Position numbers and translations under genes: made by a program. 17,056 nucleotides of DNA from FEN-987 sp035524675 (lineage in GTDB: Archaea > Thermoproteota > Bathyarchaeia > 40CM-2-53-6). Location of the stretch: positions 1-17,056 of the forward strand of contig DATKOK010000166.1 in assembly GCA_035524675.1 (NCBI GenBank), given 5' to 3'. The notes beneath the pieces are model-generated. The model searched no databases and was not told where the DNA came from. It saw only the letters and a list, made by a program, of their open reading frames with translations. Of this stretch, positions 1 through 6,906 are shown one piece after another; the stretch's first letter is position 1; every line of letters begins with the position of its first letter.

Positions 1-56
1 AGCGTTCAGTTCGACGTTGAGTGGCGATGGCAGCATCCCCAACGAATTGGTATTCC

Positions 57-352
57 TCCCAGCAGCGGTATCCTCAAAATCTCCTGGACCCTGTTATCTC
101 ATCAGCGCCTTGGCGCTCGCCTTACGACTGCTCTCTTCCGAGCCTCATCGGATTCGACGACGGAGAGGTGAATCTTTCCCTTCGGAAGGATTCCTTCTTA
201 CGCTGGCCCGATGGGGCAGAGTTTCATCGTTGACCTTAAGGTCCTACTGAAGATCAGAGATACCTTTCCTTCGGGTTAACGGGTCCCCGCTTGTAGCCGA
301 TTTCGGGTCACAGGGAACGGCTGGCTCCCCGATCCTCCTGCCACCGCCGAGT
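57..352 (-). ncRNA. ffs: Signal recognition particle (7S) RNA, archaeal type
   Basis: This is the RNA scaffold of the signal recognition particle, which binds SRP54 and SRP19 and targets nascent membrane and secreted proteins. Read on the minus strand, the helix 8 signature is clear at 147-121 (AGG-CUCGGAAG-GAGCAG, then GUAAG), the SRP54-binding site. A helix 6-like hairpin lies at 195-171, with stem UUCC/GGAA and loop GAAG, a GNAR-type tetraloop that SRP19 recognises. Near the 5' end is the Alu-domain core with a UGUGA motif in a loop closed by AGCCG/CGGCU. The ends pair as helix 1: CGGCGGU (349-343) with ACCGCUG (69-63), which is the archaeal closed form. The roughly 295-nt length fits archaeal SRP RNA. 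The 5' end is set by a TATA box 25 nt upstream; the 3' end is approximate, based only on helix 1 pairing. Recognition of the conserved elements is strong; a covariance-model scan was not possible here. Confidence 0.93.
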
Positions 353-370
353 TATTCTCACTCCTTGTTG

Positions 371-380
371 TCATATAAAT
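371..380 (-). promoter_or_regulatory. TATA box of the SRP RNA gene
   Basis: On the minus strand the sequence reads ATTTATATGA. Its centre lies about 25 nt upstream of the inferred SRP RNA 5' end near 350, the normal archaeal TATA-to-start distance. It sits in the 55-nt gap after the thiolase gene, so the RNA probably has its own promoter rather than relying on read-through. Confidence 0.75.
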
Positions 381-407
381 GCGGCACCGATCAGGTTTGA
401 AGGATAC

Positions 408-1331
408 TCATGCGGTAATGGTTTCGAGCATGTTGCATGCTTCACAATATCGATGTGGAGTCGGGTCTCCGCACTTTTCACAGTCGTTCAAGCCGACTGA
501 AGGTGCACTTTTCGCTAAAAGTTCCCTAAGTCGCTCAGCTGATCGCAGTAGTGTGAACTTTGTACCTGGATGTTTCTGTTCCATCTGATTGAGGAAAGCC
601 CGAATATCATTTCTCAAGGCCTCTGAACTGTGTGGACAAGAGATGCTTTGGAACTCCAACCCGCTAAGGTAGGCATATAGAACAACTTCTTTCTCAGGAA
701 TATCGCAGAGTGGTTTGATGCGGGTGAGAAATCTTCCTCGAACGTCGCGAAGAACTGGAGCTGACCGGACCAGCCGCAGGGGATCGCCGTGCAGCATATT
801 CAACAGGACCGTTTGTGCTTCATCATCGAGATTATGGGCTGTCGCTATTTTTGTTGCGCCAACCATCAGCGCGGCCTTATTGATTGCCTTGCGTCGGAGG
901 ACGCCGCAGTAAGAGCACGGAGTCTTGTCTGGATCCGTCTTAACGATCTCGTCAGTGGTTATTCCGAATAGTTCTCGGTAGGACACCGTCGTCTGCTCGA
1001 CGCCCAGCCTCTCGCATTCCTTAGTGGCAAGGAGTAGTGCTTCGTCCCTGTACCCGTCAATCCCTTCGTCCACGCAAACTGCAGTAAGTTTACTCCGTGG
1101 AAATCTGCGTTCCAGTTTGACAAGGATGTTTAGGAGTGTCAGACTGTCTTTCCCACCCGATAGGGCAAGAGCGATGTGGTCGTCATGGGCGAGCATTTCG
1201 TATCTCGTGACTGTTCGACGTACTCTTTCTTCGATTGATTGTCGAAAGCACTTGCTGCAGAATGAAGCTCCTTCGAGCTCACGTGTGTATACTGCATCTT
1301 CAGTGCAGTAGTTGCATGACCGGCTTGACAT
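408..1331 (-). CDS. TtuA/NcsA-family tRNA 2-thiolation enzyme
   Basis: A 307-residue adenylating sulfurtransferase of the TtcA/TtuA/NcsA (Ncs6/CTU1) family, expected to replace the C2 oxygen of a tRNA uridine with sulfur in the cytoplasm. Visible parts in order: an N-terminal CxxC...CxxC zinc site (C6, C9, C25, C28), the ATP-binding PP-loop SGGKDS at 58-63, CSYCG with C139/C142 and a later C232, then a C-terminal zinc site (C284, C287, C296, C299). The C139/C142/C232 trio matches the three cysteines that hold a [4Fe-4S] cluster in TtuA-type enzymes, so a cluster-dependent mechanism is likely. The ATG start is 5 nt after the stop of the upstream S2P gene, so the two are probably co-transcribed. 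Whether it acts on U34 (NcsA role) or U54 (TtuA role) cannot be told from the sequence, so no symbol is given. Confidence 0.93.
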   Translation of the reverse strand: MSSRSCNYCTEDAVYTRELEGASFCSKCFRQSIEERVRRTVTRYEMLAHDDHIALALSGGKDSLTLLNILVKLERRFPRSKLTAVCVDEGIDGYRDEALLLATKECERLGVEQTTVSYRELFGITTDEIVKTDPDKTPCSYCGVLRRKAINKAALMVGATKIATAHNLDDEAQTVLLNMLHGDPLRLVRSAPVLRDVRGRFLTRIKPLCDIPEKEVVLYAYLSGLEFQSISCPHSSEALRNDIRAFLNQMEQKHPGTKFTLLRSAERLRELLAKSAPSVGLNDCEKCGDPTPHRYCEACNMLETITA

Positions 1332-1336
1332 AAGTT

Positions 1337-2530
1337 TCAGAGCCTAACGAAACCGAATCGTAATACTGAGAAGAGGATGTTGAGCACGAGAAGTGACCAG
1401 GCAAGAGCATTGGCGGCTTTCCTGATTTCTTTAGTTCTCTTCAATCCTATGGCGTTTAGGGCTGTCTCGAGGAATTTGTCTCCGTCAAAGGGGTACATAG
1501 GCAACATGTTAATCATCGCTACACTGACTAGCACAATTGAAAGCCAGAATTCGGCGTGAAGTAGTACTGGGGGAAATTCGCTCGACAAGTGGGCGAATTT
1601 GGGTTGGTAGGCGATGTTATCTGTCAAGCCGCCAATACCAATTAGTGCGTGGGTGGCGTTAGCCGAGTCAGGGGCCGTCGTGACGGAGAAGGTGCCGTGG
1701 TTTGTTCCTAACACTACAACTTGACCCGGACGAACAGTGTTCATGTACGTGCGCAAGGCGTCTATGCTTTGTATGTTTGTACCGTTAATGCTTGTCAAGA
1801 TATCGCCTGCTTGCAGTCCTGTGGAATTTGCGTGAAGTTTGGGTGAGATGCTTCCGATGGTGACTCCTGACTGAACAACATTGTAGAAGGGTGCTATGGT
1901 TGCAGGAAAACTCACTAACAATATTGTGAAGAACACTCCCAGGACGACATTCGTGTAAGAGCCGGCGGCGAAGACCCGTAGTCTTGTTATTTCCTTGGAT
2001 TTTGATAATTCCGCTTCGTCTGGTTCAACAAACCCCCCCATCAAAATGTGACCGAAGAATGCGCCGGTCGATTTCAGAGGAACTCTGTCAACTAGACTAG
2101 CGATACCGTGGGAGAGCTCATGTGTTATCACGACCACCGATAATGCCAAGACCAGATACGGAAACGTCTCGAACGAAACGCCAATGCCTGGCACCGGAAT
2201 GATCGGCTGAATTGAGGTTGCCTGCGGAGATTTGACGAAAAGGTTGACTAGATTCCGGGCCAACAGATAGAAGATGTAGATCATTAAGCCGAACCCCGAG
2301 GCAACTCCCAGATTCCAAATGACTCGCCAAGTAGTTCTGGAGGTTTCGGCGATTCGCTTAATCCAATTGTTGAGGCGAGTAGTCCGCCATATGACGTAGA
2401 GTGGGAGTCCGGTTATTCCGAACTTCTCACCTTTAACAGCCCACCATACTATACAGATGAAGATCCAAATCGCTACATATGTGACGAGAATGGAAACTTG
2501 AGGGCCTGATGGAAGAGGGAAGGCTGCCAT
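1337..2530 (-). CDS. Site-2 protease (M50) membrane metalloprotease with PDZ domain
   Basis: An intramembrane zinc protease that would cleave substrate proteins within the membrane, often to release regulators. Numbering from an upstream GTG at 2590, it has HELSHG (157-162; zinc ligands H157 and H161, catalytic E158) and the second-site motif NMLPMYPFDGD (361-371; third zinc ligand D369), the S2P signature. Hydrophobic segments are near 33-51, 95-115, 142-165, 205-230, 345-362 and 395-412. A PDZ-like region (about 235-300, with GLQAGDILTSING) lies between the two active-site halves. I prefer the ATG at 2530 (residue 21 of the longer form): the first 20 residues of the GTG form lack family features, and an 8-bp inverted repeat falls in that stretch. 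The substrate is unknown; no obvious membrane-tethered partner lies next to it. Confidence 0.92.
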   Translation of the reverse strand: MAAFPLPSGPQVSILVTYVAIWIFICIVWWAVKGEKFGITGLPLYVIWRTTRLNNWIKRIAETSRTTWRVIWNLGVASGFGLMIYIFYLLARNLVNLFVKSPQATSIQPIIPVPGIGVSFETFPYLVLALSVVVITHELSHGIASLVDRVPLKSTGAFFGHILMGGFVEPDEAELSKSKEITRLRVFAAGSYTNVVLGVFFTILLVSFPATIAPFYNVVQSGVTIGSISPKLHANSTGLQAGDILTSINGTNIQSIDALRTYMNTVRPGQVVVLGTNHGTFSVTTAPDSANATHALIGIGGLTDNIAYQPKFAHLSSEFPPVLLHAEFWLSIVLVSVAMINMLPMYPFDGDKFLETALNAIGLKRTKEIRKAANALAWSLLVLNILFSVLRFGFVRL

Positions 2531-2544
2531 TCCAAATCTTCGGC

Positions 2545-2566
2545 AGTGGAACTGGTCTGTTCCACT
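2545..2566. promoter_or_regulatory. Perfect 8-bp inverted repeat upstream of the S2P gene
   Basis: AGTGGAAC, a 6-nt spacer, then GTTCCACT. The two arms are exact reverse complements. It ends 14 nt before the preferred ATG (2530) of the S2P gene and could be a dimeric regulator's operator or a 5'-leader hairpin. If the GTG at 2590 were the true start, it would lie inside the coding region. Confidence 0.5.
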
Positions 2567-2648
2567 AAAAGGTTTCTGGGATCTACCCACAAGAAGCGTA
2601 TTGCCGCGAGCTACAAGTCGCTTTGGACTCTCGTCAAATCGGGGAACA

Positions 2649-2658
2649 CTTAATTATG
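2649..2658. promoter_or_regulatory. Possible bidirectional TATA-like element (CTTAATTATG)
   Basis: The near-palindromic TTAATTA core could place start sites about 25 nt away on either side: near 2624 for the minus-strand S2P gene and near 2680 for the small plus-strand reading frame beginning at 2693. It is the best AT-rich element in this divergent gap, but it is a weak TATA match and the call is tentative. Confidence 0.3.
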
Positions 2659-2692
2659 GCGTGTTGAAGACGCCGTTCGCGCGGTAGCTACG

Positions 2693-2836
2693 TTGAAGCC
2701 TGAAGAGGAAGACAAGATCGTCGAAGCTCTGGAAGAGTTGAGGATACAATACAATCTTCGACAATGGAGAGTCTGTTCACTTATCTGTGACTCTCTTGCT
2801 GACAAGTTCCGAACCATTGGCAAAGATGAGAAGTAG
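2693..2836 (+). CDS. Possible 47-residue protein of unknown function
   Basis: The frame is open from a TAA at 2651 to a TAG at 2834-2836; the only good start codon is TTG at 2693 (M-K-P-E-E-E-D...). The product is charged and looks helical, with acidic and basic residues alternating with hydrophobics (EALEELRIQY), one tryptophan and two cysteines, so composition looks protein-like. Its stop codon abuts the stop of the opposing winged-helix gene in the string TAGCTA. It fills most of what would otherwise be a 306-bp gap between the S2P start (2530) and that regulator. I do not recognise it. It could instead be non-coding sequence; a comparison with related genomes would decide. Confidence 0.42.
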   Translation: MKPEEEDKIVEALEELRIQYNLRQWRVCSLICDSLADKFRTIGKDEK

Positions 2837-3121
2837 CTAAGGGAATTCTCTAAGCTTCTTGCAGAATTCGATCAACAGCCTAGTCTTCTCATCTGACTCG
2901 TTCAACGTGAAAATCTTCATCCCTTGGTCGAACCTCTCGAACAGGATTATTTTCTGTTGAATGAGTGGTTCTACAATTCTTGCGATTGTTGATGGTGAGA
3001 GACCTAAGTAGTTCGCAAGTGTGGCTTGGTTGAATATCTTCTGACCCCCAGCGTTTTCAAGGAAATACTCCAGGAGTTTGACTTGGGCTTTCGATTGGAA
3101 GAGGTCGCTTAGTTTGCCCAA
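2837..3121 (-). CDS. Small winged-helix DNA-binding protein
   Basis: A 94-residue protein that looks like a single winged helix-turn-helix domain. A helix at 11-23 is followed by the HTH (about 30-55, ATLANYLGLSPSTIARIVEP), with small and hydrophobic residues spaced as in MarR/ArsR/TrmB-like archaeal regulators. A wing-like segment follows (57-72, with FERFDQGMKIF) and then an amphipathic C-terminal helix, possibly for dimerisation. No ligand domain is present. The start is TTG, 11 nt after the pyrH stop, so it is probably made from the pyrH transcript. The target is unknown; regulation of pyrimidine genes or of its own operon is a guess from context only. Confidence 0.8.
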   Translation of the reverse strand: MGKLSDLFQSKAQVKLLEYFLENAGGQKIFNQATLANYLGLSPSTIARIVEPLIQQKIILFERFDQGMKIFTLNESDEKTRLLIEFCKKLREFP

Positions 3122-3132
3122 AGCGTGTCAGC

Positions 3133-3813
3133 CTAATCTGTAACGATACGTGTGCCAGTTTTTTCGCCATGGATGGCTTTTGTGACGTTAACTAGGTTTC
3201 GTCCGTCGATTATGACTGTTGGGATGTGGGATCTCTGGATGATTCGCAGCGCAGTATGGTCCATGAGATCGTATCCGCCGGCGGTCATCTCACTATGAGC
3301 AAGTATCTCCGAGAGCTTGTTCACGTGCACCTCATCGAGATGCGTCGCACTCTTATCTTCGCTAGGGTCAGAAGTATAGACTCCATCCACGTTAGTGGCG
3401 TTGACGAATAGGTTTGCTTTGATTGTCTCAGCAGCTATTGCCGCAACGGCGTTGGTTGAATGCCCAGGTTGTAAGCCACCCATGGCGATCACTTTTCCTG
3501 ATGCAAAGAAGCGTCCGAGCTCGGTCACGGTCGTAGGGATTTCTGGATAAGCGTAGTCACTCAGGCCGTCAACTACAATTCTCGCGTTTATTCGACTTAC
3601 TAGGATTCCAAGTTGGTCGCATAATGATTCAGGAACTCGCATGCTACGGGCGATCCGGATGTATTCTCGAGCAATCGATCCTCCGCCGGTCACAATTACG
3701 AATTGGTGATCTCTGACTAGTTGTTGCAGTAACTTAACGTATTCAGCAATGAGAGGCTCACTTTCTCCTTCCGTTGCGAAGGCGAAACCACCCACTTTGA
3801 GGACGATTCTCAA
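3133..3813 (-). CDS. pyrH: UMP kinase (archaeal PyrH)
   Basis: Phosphorylates UMP to UDP with ATP, the step feeding UTP and CTP synthesis in the cytoplasm. The 226-residue length fits the archaeal amino-acid-kinase-fold UMP kinases. Visible motifs: N-terminal KVGGF (6-10), the phosphate-binding GGG at 43-45, the UMP-contacting GGLQPGHSTNAVAA (112-125), and NVDGVYTSDP (141-150) of the nucleotide-binding half. The TTG start is chosen because the N-terminal strand RIVLKVGG must be included and no in-frame ATG precedes it. It is first in a two-gene unit with the winged-helix gene 11 nt downstream. A TATA-like AGTAAAATAG near 3856-3847 on the minus strand gives a start site about 10 nt from the TTG. 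Confidence 0.95.
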   Translation of the reverse strand: MRIVLKVGGFAFATEGESEPLIAEYVKLLQQLVRDHQFVIVTGGGSIAREYIRIARSMRVPESLCDQLGILVSRINARIVVDGLSDYAYPEIPTTVTELGRFFASGKVIAMGGLQPGHSTNAVAAIAAETIKANLFVNATNVDGVYTSDPSEDKSATHLDEVHVNKLSEILAHSEMTAGGYDLMDHTALRIIQRSHIPTVIIDGRNLVNVTKAIHGEKTGTRIVTD

Positions 3814-3878
3814 GACAGACGCCTATCCACAAGTACCACTCGTCGCTATTTTACTAGTGAGATCCACTACAATCAATC

Positions 3879-3908
3879 TATATAAAATCCGAAGCCTTAC
3901 GCCTTCGG
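3879..3908 (+). promoter_or_regulatory. prf1 promoter: TATA box plus inverted repeat
   Basis: The TATA box CTATATAAA (3879-3887) predicts transcription from about 3909. Directly after it is a perfect 6-bp inverted repeat, CCGAAG (3889-3894) and CTTCGG (3903-3908), with an 8-nt spacer, occupying the space between the TATA box and the start site. A Shine-Dalgarno GAGG at 3911-3914 precedes the prf1 ATG by 6 nt, so the leader would be about 12 nt. A protein bound at the repeat would block polymerase recruitment. Confidence 0.6.
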
Positions 3909-3920
3909 ACGAGGGTTCCA

Positions 3921-5183
3921 ATGTCCACGGTGAAACAATCAGATTCGGTTGCGCGTTTTCGGCTCAGGCGGACATTGGAAATGCTGGCGGAGAAGGAAGG
4001 AAGGGGCACCGAGCTCATAAGCCTCTACGTGCCGCCTGGCCGTCGAATTCATGAGGTCATGGCCAATCTGCGTGAAGAATACGGTACGGCGTCGAACATA
4101 AAGTCGAGAACCACTAGGAAGAATGTCCAAGATGCAATCGACCGTGTCAGCCAGCGGTTGAAACTCTTCAGAGAACCACCCGAGAATGGTCTAGTCATCT
4201 TCTGCGGAGCGATACCTCGAAACGGCGCCGGGTCTGAGAGAATGGAGACCTATGTTCTGGTACCCCCCGAGCCGATCAACGTTTACTTCTACCGATGTGA
4301 CGCTCGGTTTCACACCGAACCCCTGCAGGAGATGGTTCGCGAACGTAGCGCGTATGGTGTCATCGTCATAGACACGAGTAATGCTGTGCTAGCTACGGTG
4401 CGAGGGCAGAGAATGGAAATCTTGCAGAAGTTTAGCTCAGGTGTAGCTGGGAAGCATCGGGCTGGAGGGCAGTCAGCCAGACGTTTCGAGAGAATCCGAG
4501 AACAGTCGCTGAACGAATATTATCATCGTGTCGCGAATCATGCTACAGAGTCTCTCAATGAAGTGGAGGGCTTGAAGGGTATTATTGTCGGAGGCCCGGG
4601 ACCGACCAAGCATGAATTCGTTGAAGGGGACTATCTGAATTACATGCTTAAGCAGAAGGTTCTGGCGACCATAGACACTTCATACGTTGGAGAACAGGGG
4701 GTTGACGAGGTAGTCTCGAAGAGTCAAGAGATACTGAAGGGAGTCAGGTACTTTGAAGAAAAGCAGCTTGTGCAGAAATTCCTGTACGAGATTGGTCATG
4801 AGACAGGGCTGGGGGTGTATGGTGAGACTGTGGTGAGGAAGTATCTTAACGCTGGAATTGTAGATCTTCTTCTGGTCTCCGAGAAGATTAACACTCTCCA
4901 TGTCTATGTGAAGTGTAAGAACTGCGGTGCGACGGATGACTCTTTGATACCTACAGCTAACTTCGTGAAATTCGAGCAGGACTTGCTCTCCACGTCATGT
5001 AAGAAGTGTAACGCGGCAGCTCTGACCGTTGATGAATCAAAAGACTTGGTCGATGAATTGATCGAAATTGCCGATAAGCAGAATACGAAAGTGGCAGTAA
5101 TCTCGACCGAGACAAATGAAGGTGTTATGTTGAAGGATTCTTTTGGCGGTATAGCCGCTATCCTTCGTTATCGACCTTCCTAA
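3921..5183 (+). CDS. prf1: Peptide chain release factor aRF1
   Basis: The archaeal class-1 release factor reads all three stop codons in the ribosomal A site and triggers release of the finished protein. The 420 residues show the full eRF1-type set: NIKS at 59-62 (stop-codon recognition), the YxCxxxF motif as YRCDARF (124-130), GGQ at 182-184 in the middle domain (peptidyl-tRNA hydrolysis), and a C-terminal domain with CKNC and CKKC pairs forming the zinc mini-domain, ending in FGGIAAILRYRPS. Length is normal for the family. The ATG has a GAGG 6 nt upstream. Its TAA overlaps the opposing glyA-like stop by 4 nt (CTAA). It is divergent from pyrH, with separate TATA boxes in the 107-bp gap. Confidence 0.97.
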   Translation: MSTVKQSDSVARFRLRRTLEMLAEKEGRGTELISLYVPPGRRIHEVMANLREEYGTASNIKSRTTRKNVQDAIDRVSQRLKLFREPPENGLVIFCGAIPRNGAGSERMETYVLVPPEPINVYFYRCDARFHTEPLQEMVRERSAYGVIVIDTSNAVLATVRGQRMEILQKFSSGVAGKHRAGGQSARRFERIREQSLNEYYHRVANHATESLNEVEGLKGIIVGGPGPTKHEFVEGDYLNYMLKQKVLATIDTSYVGEQGVDEVVSKSQEILKGVRYFEEKQLVQKFLYEIGHETGLGVYGETVVRKYLNAGIVDLLLVSEKINTLHVYVKCKNCGATDDSLIPTANFVKFEQDLLSTSCKKCNAAALTVDESKDLVDELIEIADKQNTKVAVISTETNEGVMLKDSFGGIAAILRYRPS

Positions 5184-6376
5184 CAGTACTCGATGCCTTC
5201 GAATTCCCTGCGAAGTTTGGCCACATCTCGACTTACCTTCTTAGGATCCTCATTGTCAATACAGACCCTCGAGATCAGCTCAGCTATCTGCTCCATCTCC
5301 TTCTCTTTCATGCCTCGTCTAGTCTCTTCGCTAGTTCCTATCCTGACGCCGATGTCTACAATGATGTTTGCCTTCTCCAGCTTCTGTGCCATGTTGATTC
5401 CCTCCTTAGCCGTCACGTCCACAATGGTCTGATGCGAATCGGTGAACCCTACCTCTTTACCAATGAGTTTGATTCCATGCTCGTCGAGAGCCCGCGCTAG
5501 CGACTTGCTGTTTCTCACGACTTGAGGAGCGTATCGTCGTCCGAACTTTTGGCTCTCGGAGAGCGCAACGTAGAGTGCCGCGACCCGGTTCCAGTGAGCG
5601 TTGTCAACGATTGCCGGATGCACCTCGTGCCGGATTTCCGCCTCGTGGCTGTTTGCGAGAATGATCCCGCCCTGAGGTCCGAAGAAGCTTTTGTGGGTCG
5701 ATCCAATGAGAACGTCGGCTCCCTCTCGGAGCGGGTCCTGGAATTGACCGCCCGCTATGAGTCCAAGAACATGTGAGCCGTCGTAAACTACTGTTGCCCC
5801 TACCTTGTGACAGGTTTCGCTCAATTCGCGTACGGGGTGCGGGAAGAGAATCAAGCTTGCGCCAAAGATAACTACCCGCGGTCGTTCTCGTTCTATCGCC
5901 GCCCTACTCCTTTCAATATCTATGTTGAAAGTCCGCTTGCTGAAGGGTAGCTCGCTGAATTTCAAGCCGTAGACTCTGGGGTATCCTACATCAGAGATTC
6001 CAGGATACCCACCGTTCGTCTTGTCAACACTCATGATTGTGTCTCCGTGACTTGCAAAAGCCGTCAGGACGATCATGTCTGCGGAATGTCCTGAGATTGG
6101 TCTAACCTCAGCGAAGGATGTCTTGAAGAGTTTCTTCGCTAGGTTCTCCGTCTCAGTTTGAATCTGGTCTACGTACTTGGTGCCCATGTAGAAATGCTCT
6201 GGGGACGTATACCTATTCGCTAGATCGCAACTGAGAGTCGATCTCACCGCTTCGCTCGCGAAGTTCTCGGATGCTAACAGATTCAAACAGGAGTGTAGAC
6301 GCCAACTTTCATGAGCATTTAACAGACGTGACAATCGCGTCGGAACTGAACCGTTGAACTTGCTCCTTCTCCCCAA
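5180..6376 (-). CDS. glyA: Serine hydroxymethyltransferase-like PLP enzyme, divergent
   Basis: By homology, interconverts serine and glycine using a tetrahydropterin one-carbon carrier. The 398-residue protein keeps much of the archaeal SHMT core: NLLASENF (32-39), HFYMGTKYVDQIQ (61-73), ISGHSAD (94-100), YDGSHVLGLIAGG (198-210; D199 and H202 for PLP), GSTHKSFFGPQGG (225-237; K229 the PLP lysine), a substrate-carboxylate arginine in VRIGT, and GMKEKEMEQIAE. Departures: the usual AEG(x)PGKR stretch, whose Glu is the catalytic acid/base, is shortened to RYTSPEH; the GGH motif whose His stacks on PLP is NGGYPG; and the loop before the RIGT arginine is clearly shorter. It may be a true archaeal SHMT with unusual residues or a paralogue with another reaction. 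The start is TTG because an in-frame TAG lies five codons upstream. It is 82 nt downstream of rps11. Confidence 0.82.
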   Translation of the reverse strand: MGRRSKFNGSVPTRLSRLLNAHESWRLHSCLNLLASENFASEAVRSTLSCDLANRYTSPEHFYMGTKYVDQIQTETENLAKKLFKTSFAEVRPISGHSADMIVLTAFASHGDTIMSVDKTNGGYPGISDVGYPRVYGLKFSELPFSKRTFNIDIERSRAAIERERPRVVIFGASLILFPHPVRELSETCHKVGATVVYDGSHVLGLIAGGQFQDPLREGADVLIGSTHKSFFGPQGGIILANSHEAEIRHEVHPAIVDNAHWNRVAALYVALSESQKFGRRYAPQVVRNSKSLARALDEHGIKLIGKEVGFTDSHQTIVDVTAKEGINMAQKLEKANIIVDIGVRIGTSEETRRGMKEKEMEQIAELISRVCIDNEDPKKVSRDVAKLRREFEGIEYC

Positions 6377-6410
6377 CTTGACATCCCTGCCCTATACCGT
6401 TGAACGATAA

Positions 6411-6420
6411 GAAAAAGGTC
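6411..6420 (-). terminator. Short T-rich stretch after rps11
   Basis: On the minus strand the sequence reads GACCTTTTTC in the 82-nt gap between the rps11 stop and the glyA-like start. Archaeal polymerase terminates at short T runs without a hairpin, so this may end part of the rps11 transcripts. The same AT-rich stretch (TTTTTCTTAT) could instead act as a weak TATA element for the glyA-like gene. Confidence 0.35.
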
Positions 6421-6458
6421 GCCGACGAGTAGGGAATCGAGTCAATTTCTGGGGATAC

Positions 6459-6860
6459 TTAGACTCTGCGGCCTCTCCGTCCACCGGGGCGCCTTGTTCC
6501 GTCATGTGGTATCGGGGTAACATCTTCAATCCGACCGATCCGGAAACCGGCTCTTGCAAGCATACGAATCGCAGCTTGAGCCCCGGGACCTGGAGTACGT
6601 GCCTTGTGCCCGCCAGGCGCCCTAACTCTGATGTGCAACGATGTTATGCCTCTGTCTTTTGCAACCCGGGCAGCTGCAGCAGCTGCCTGCATCGCTGCAT
6701 AGGGGGATCCTTGTAACCGGTCTGCTTTTACGTGCTGGCCGCCCGCACTGCGTGAGATCGTTTCGGCGCCGCTAAGGTCAGTTATATGGACCAGCGTATT
6801 GTTGAATGAGGAATAGATGTTTGCGATGCCCCAGCGTTGTGGAGCTTTCTTTTCCGACAC
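6459..6860 (-). CDS. rps11: 30S ribosomal protein uS11
   Basis: A small-subunit platform protein that contacts 16S rRNA near the E site. The 133 residues show the family landmarks: ANIYSSFNNTLVHITD (13-28), the GGQHVKADR turn, AAAAAARVAKDRGI, and the tail RVRAPGGHKARTPGPGAQAAIR followed by IEDVTPIPHDGTRRPGGRRGRRV. Length matches archaeal uS11. The start is GTG (6860), supported by GAGG 8 nt upstream. In most archaea this gene sits with rps13, rps4 and rpoD; here it has its own promoter, with a divergent acetyltransferase upstream and a glyA-like gene downstream. Confidence 0.97.
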   Translation of the reverse strand: MSEKKAPQRWGIANIYSSFNNTLVHITDLSGAETISRSAGGQHVKADRLQGSPYAAMQAAAAAARVAKDRGITSLHIRVRAPGGHKARTPGPGAQAAIRMLARAGFRIGRIEDVTPIPHDGTRRPGGRRGRRV

Positions 6861-6906
6861 GTGCTTATCCTCTAGTTAGATATTCGATTGGGAACACTTT
6901 TGGTCG

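Noticed and set aside
1..56. Start of a minus-strand gene (ATG at 36, reading M-L-P-S-P-L-N-V-E-L-N-A to the window edge).
   Set aside because: Only 12 codons are visible and the sequence is not recognisable; it could equally be untranslated sequence after the SRP RNA.
17..250. Open plus-strand frames of 70-77 codons over the SRP RNA region.
   Set aside because: They lie antisense to conserved SRP RNA elements and have no ribosome-binding site or family likeness.
57..352. RNase P RNA as an alternative identity for this structured region.
   Set aside because: No GAGGAAAGUC-type conserved region is present, while the SRP helix 8 signature and Alu-domain motif are.
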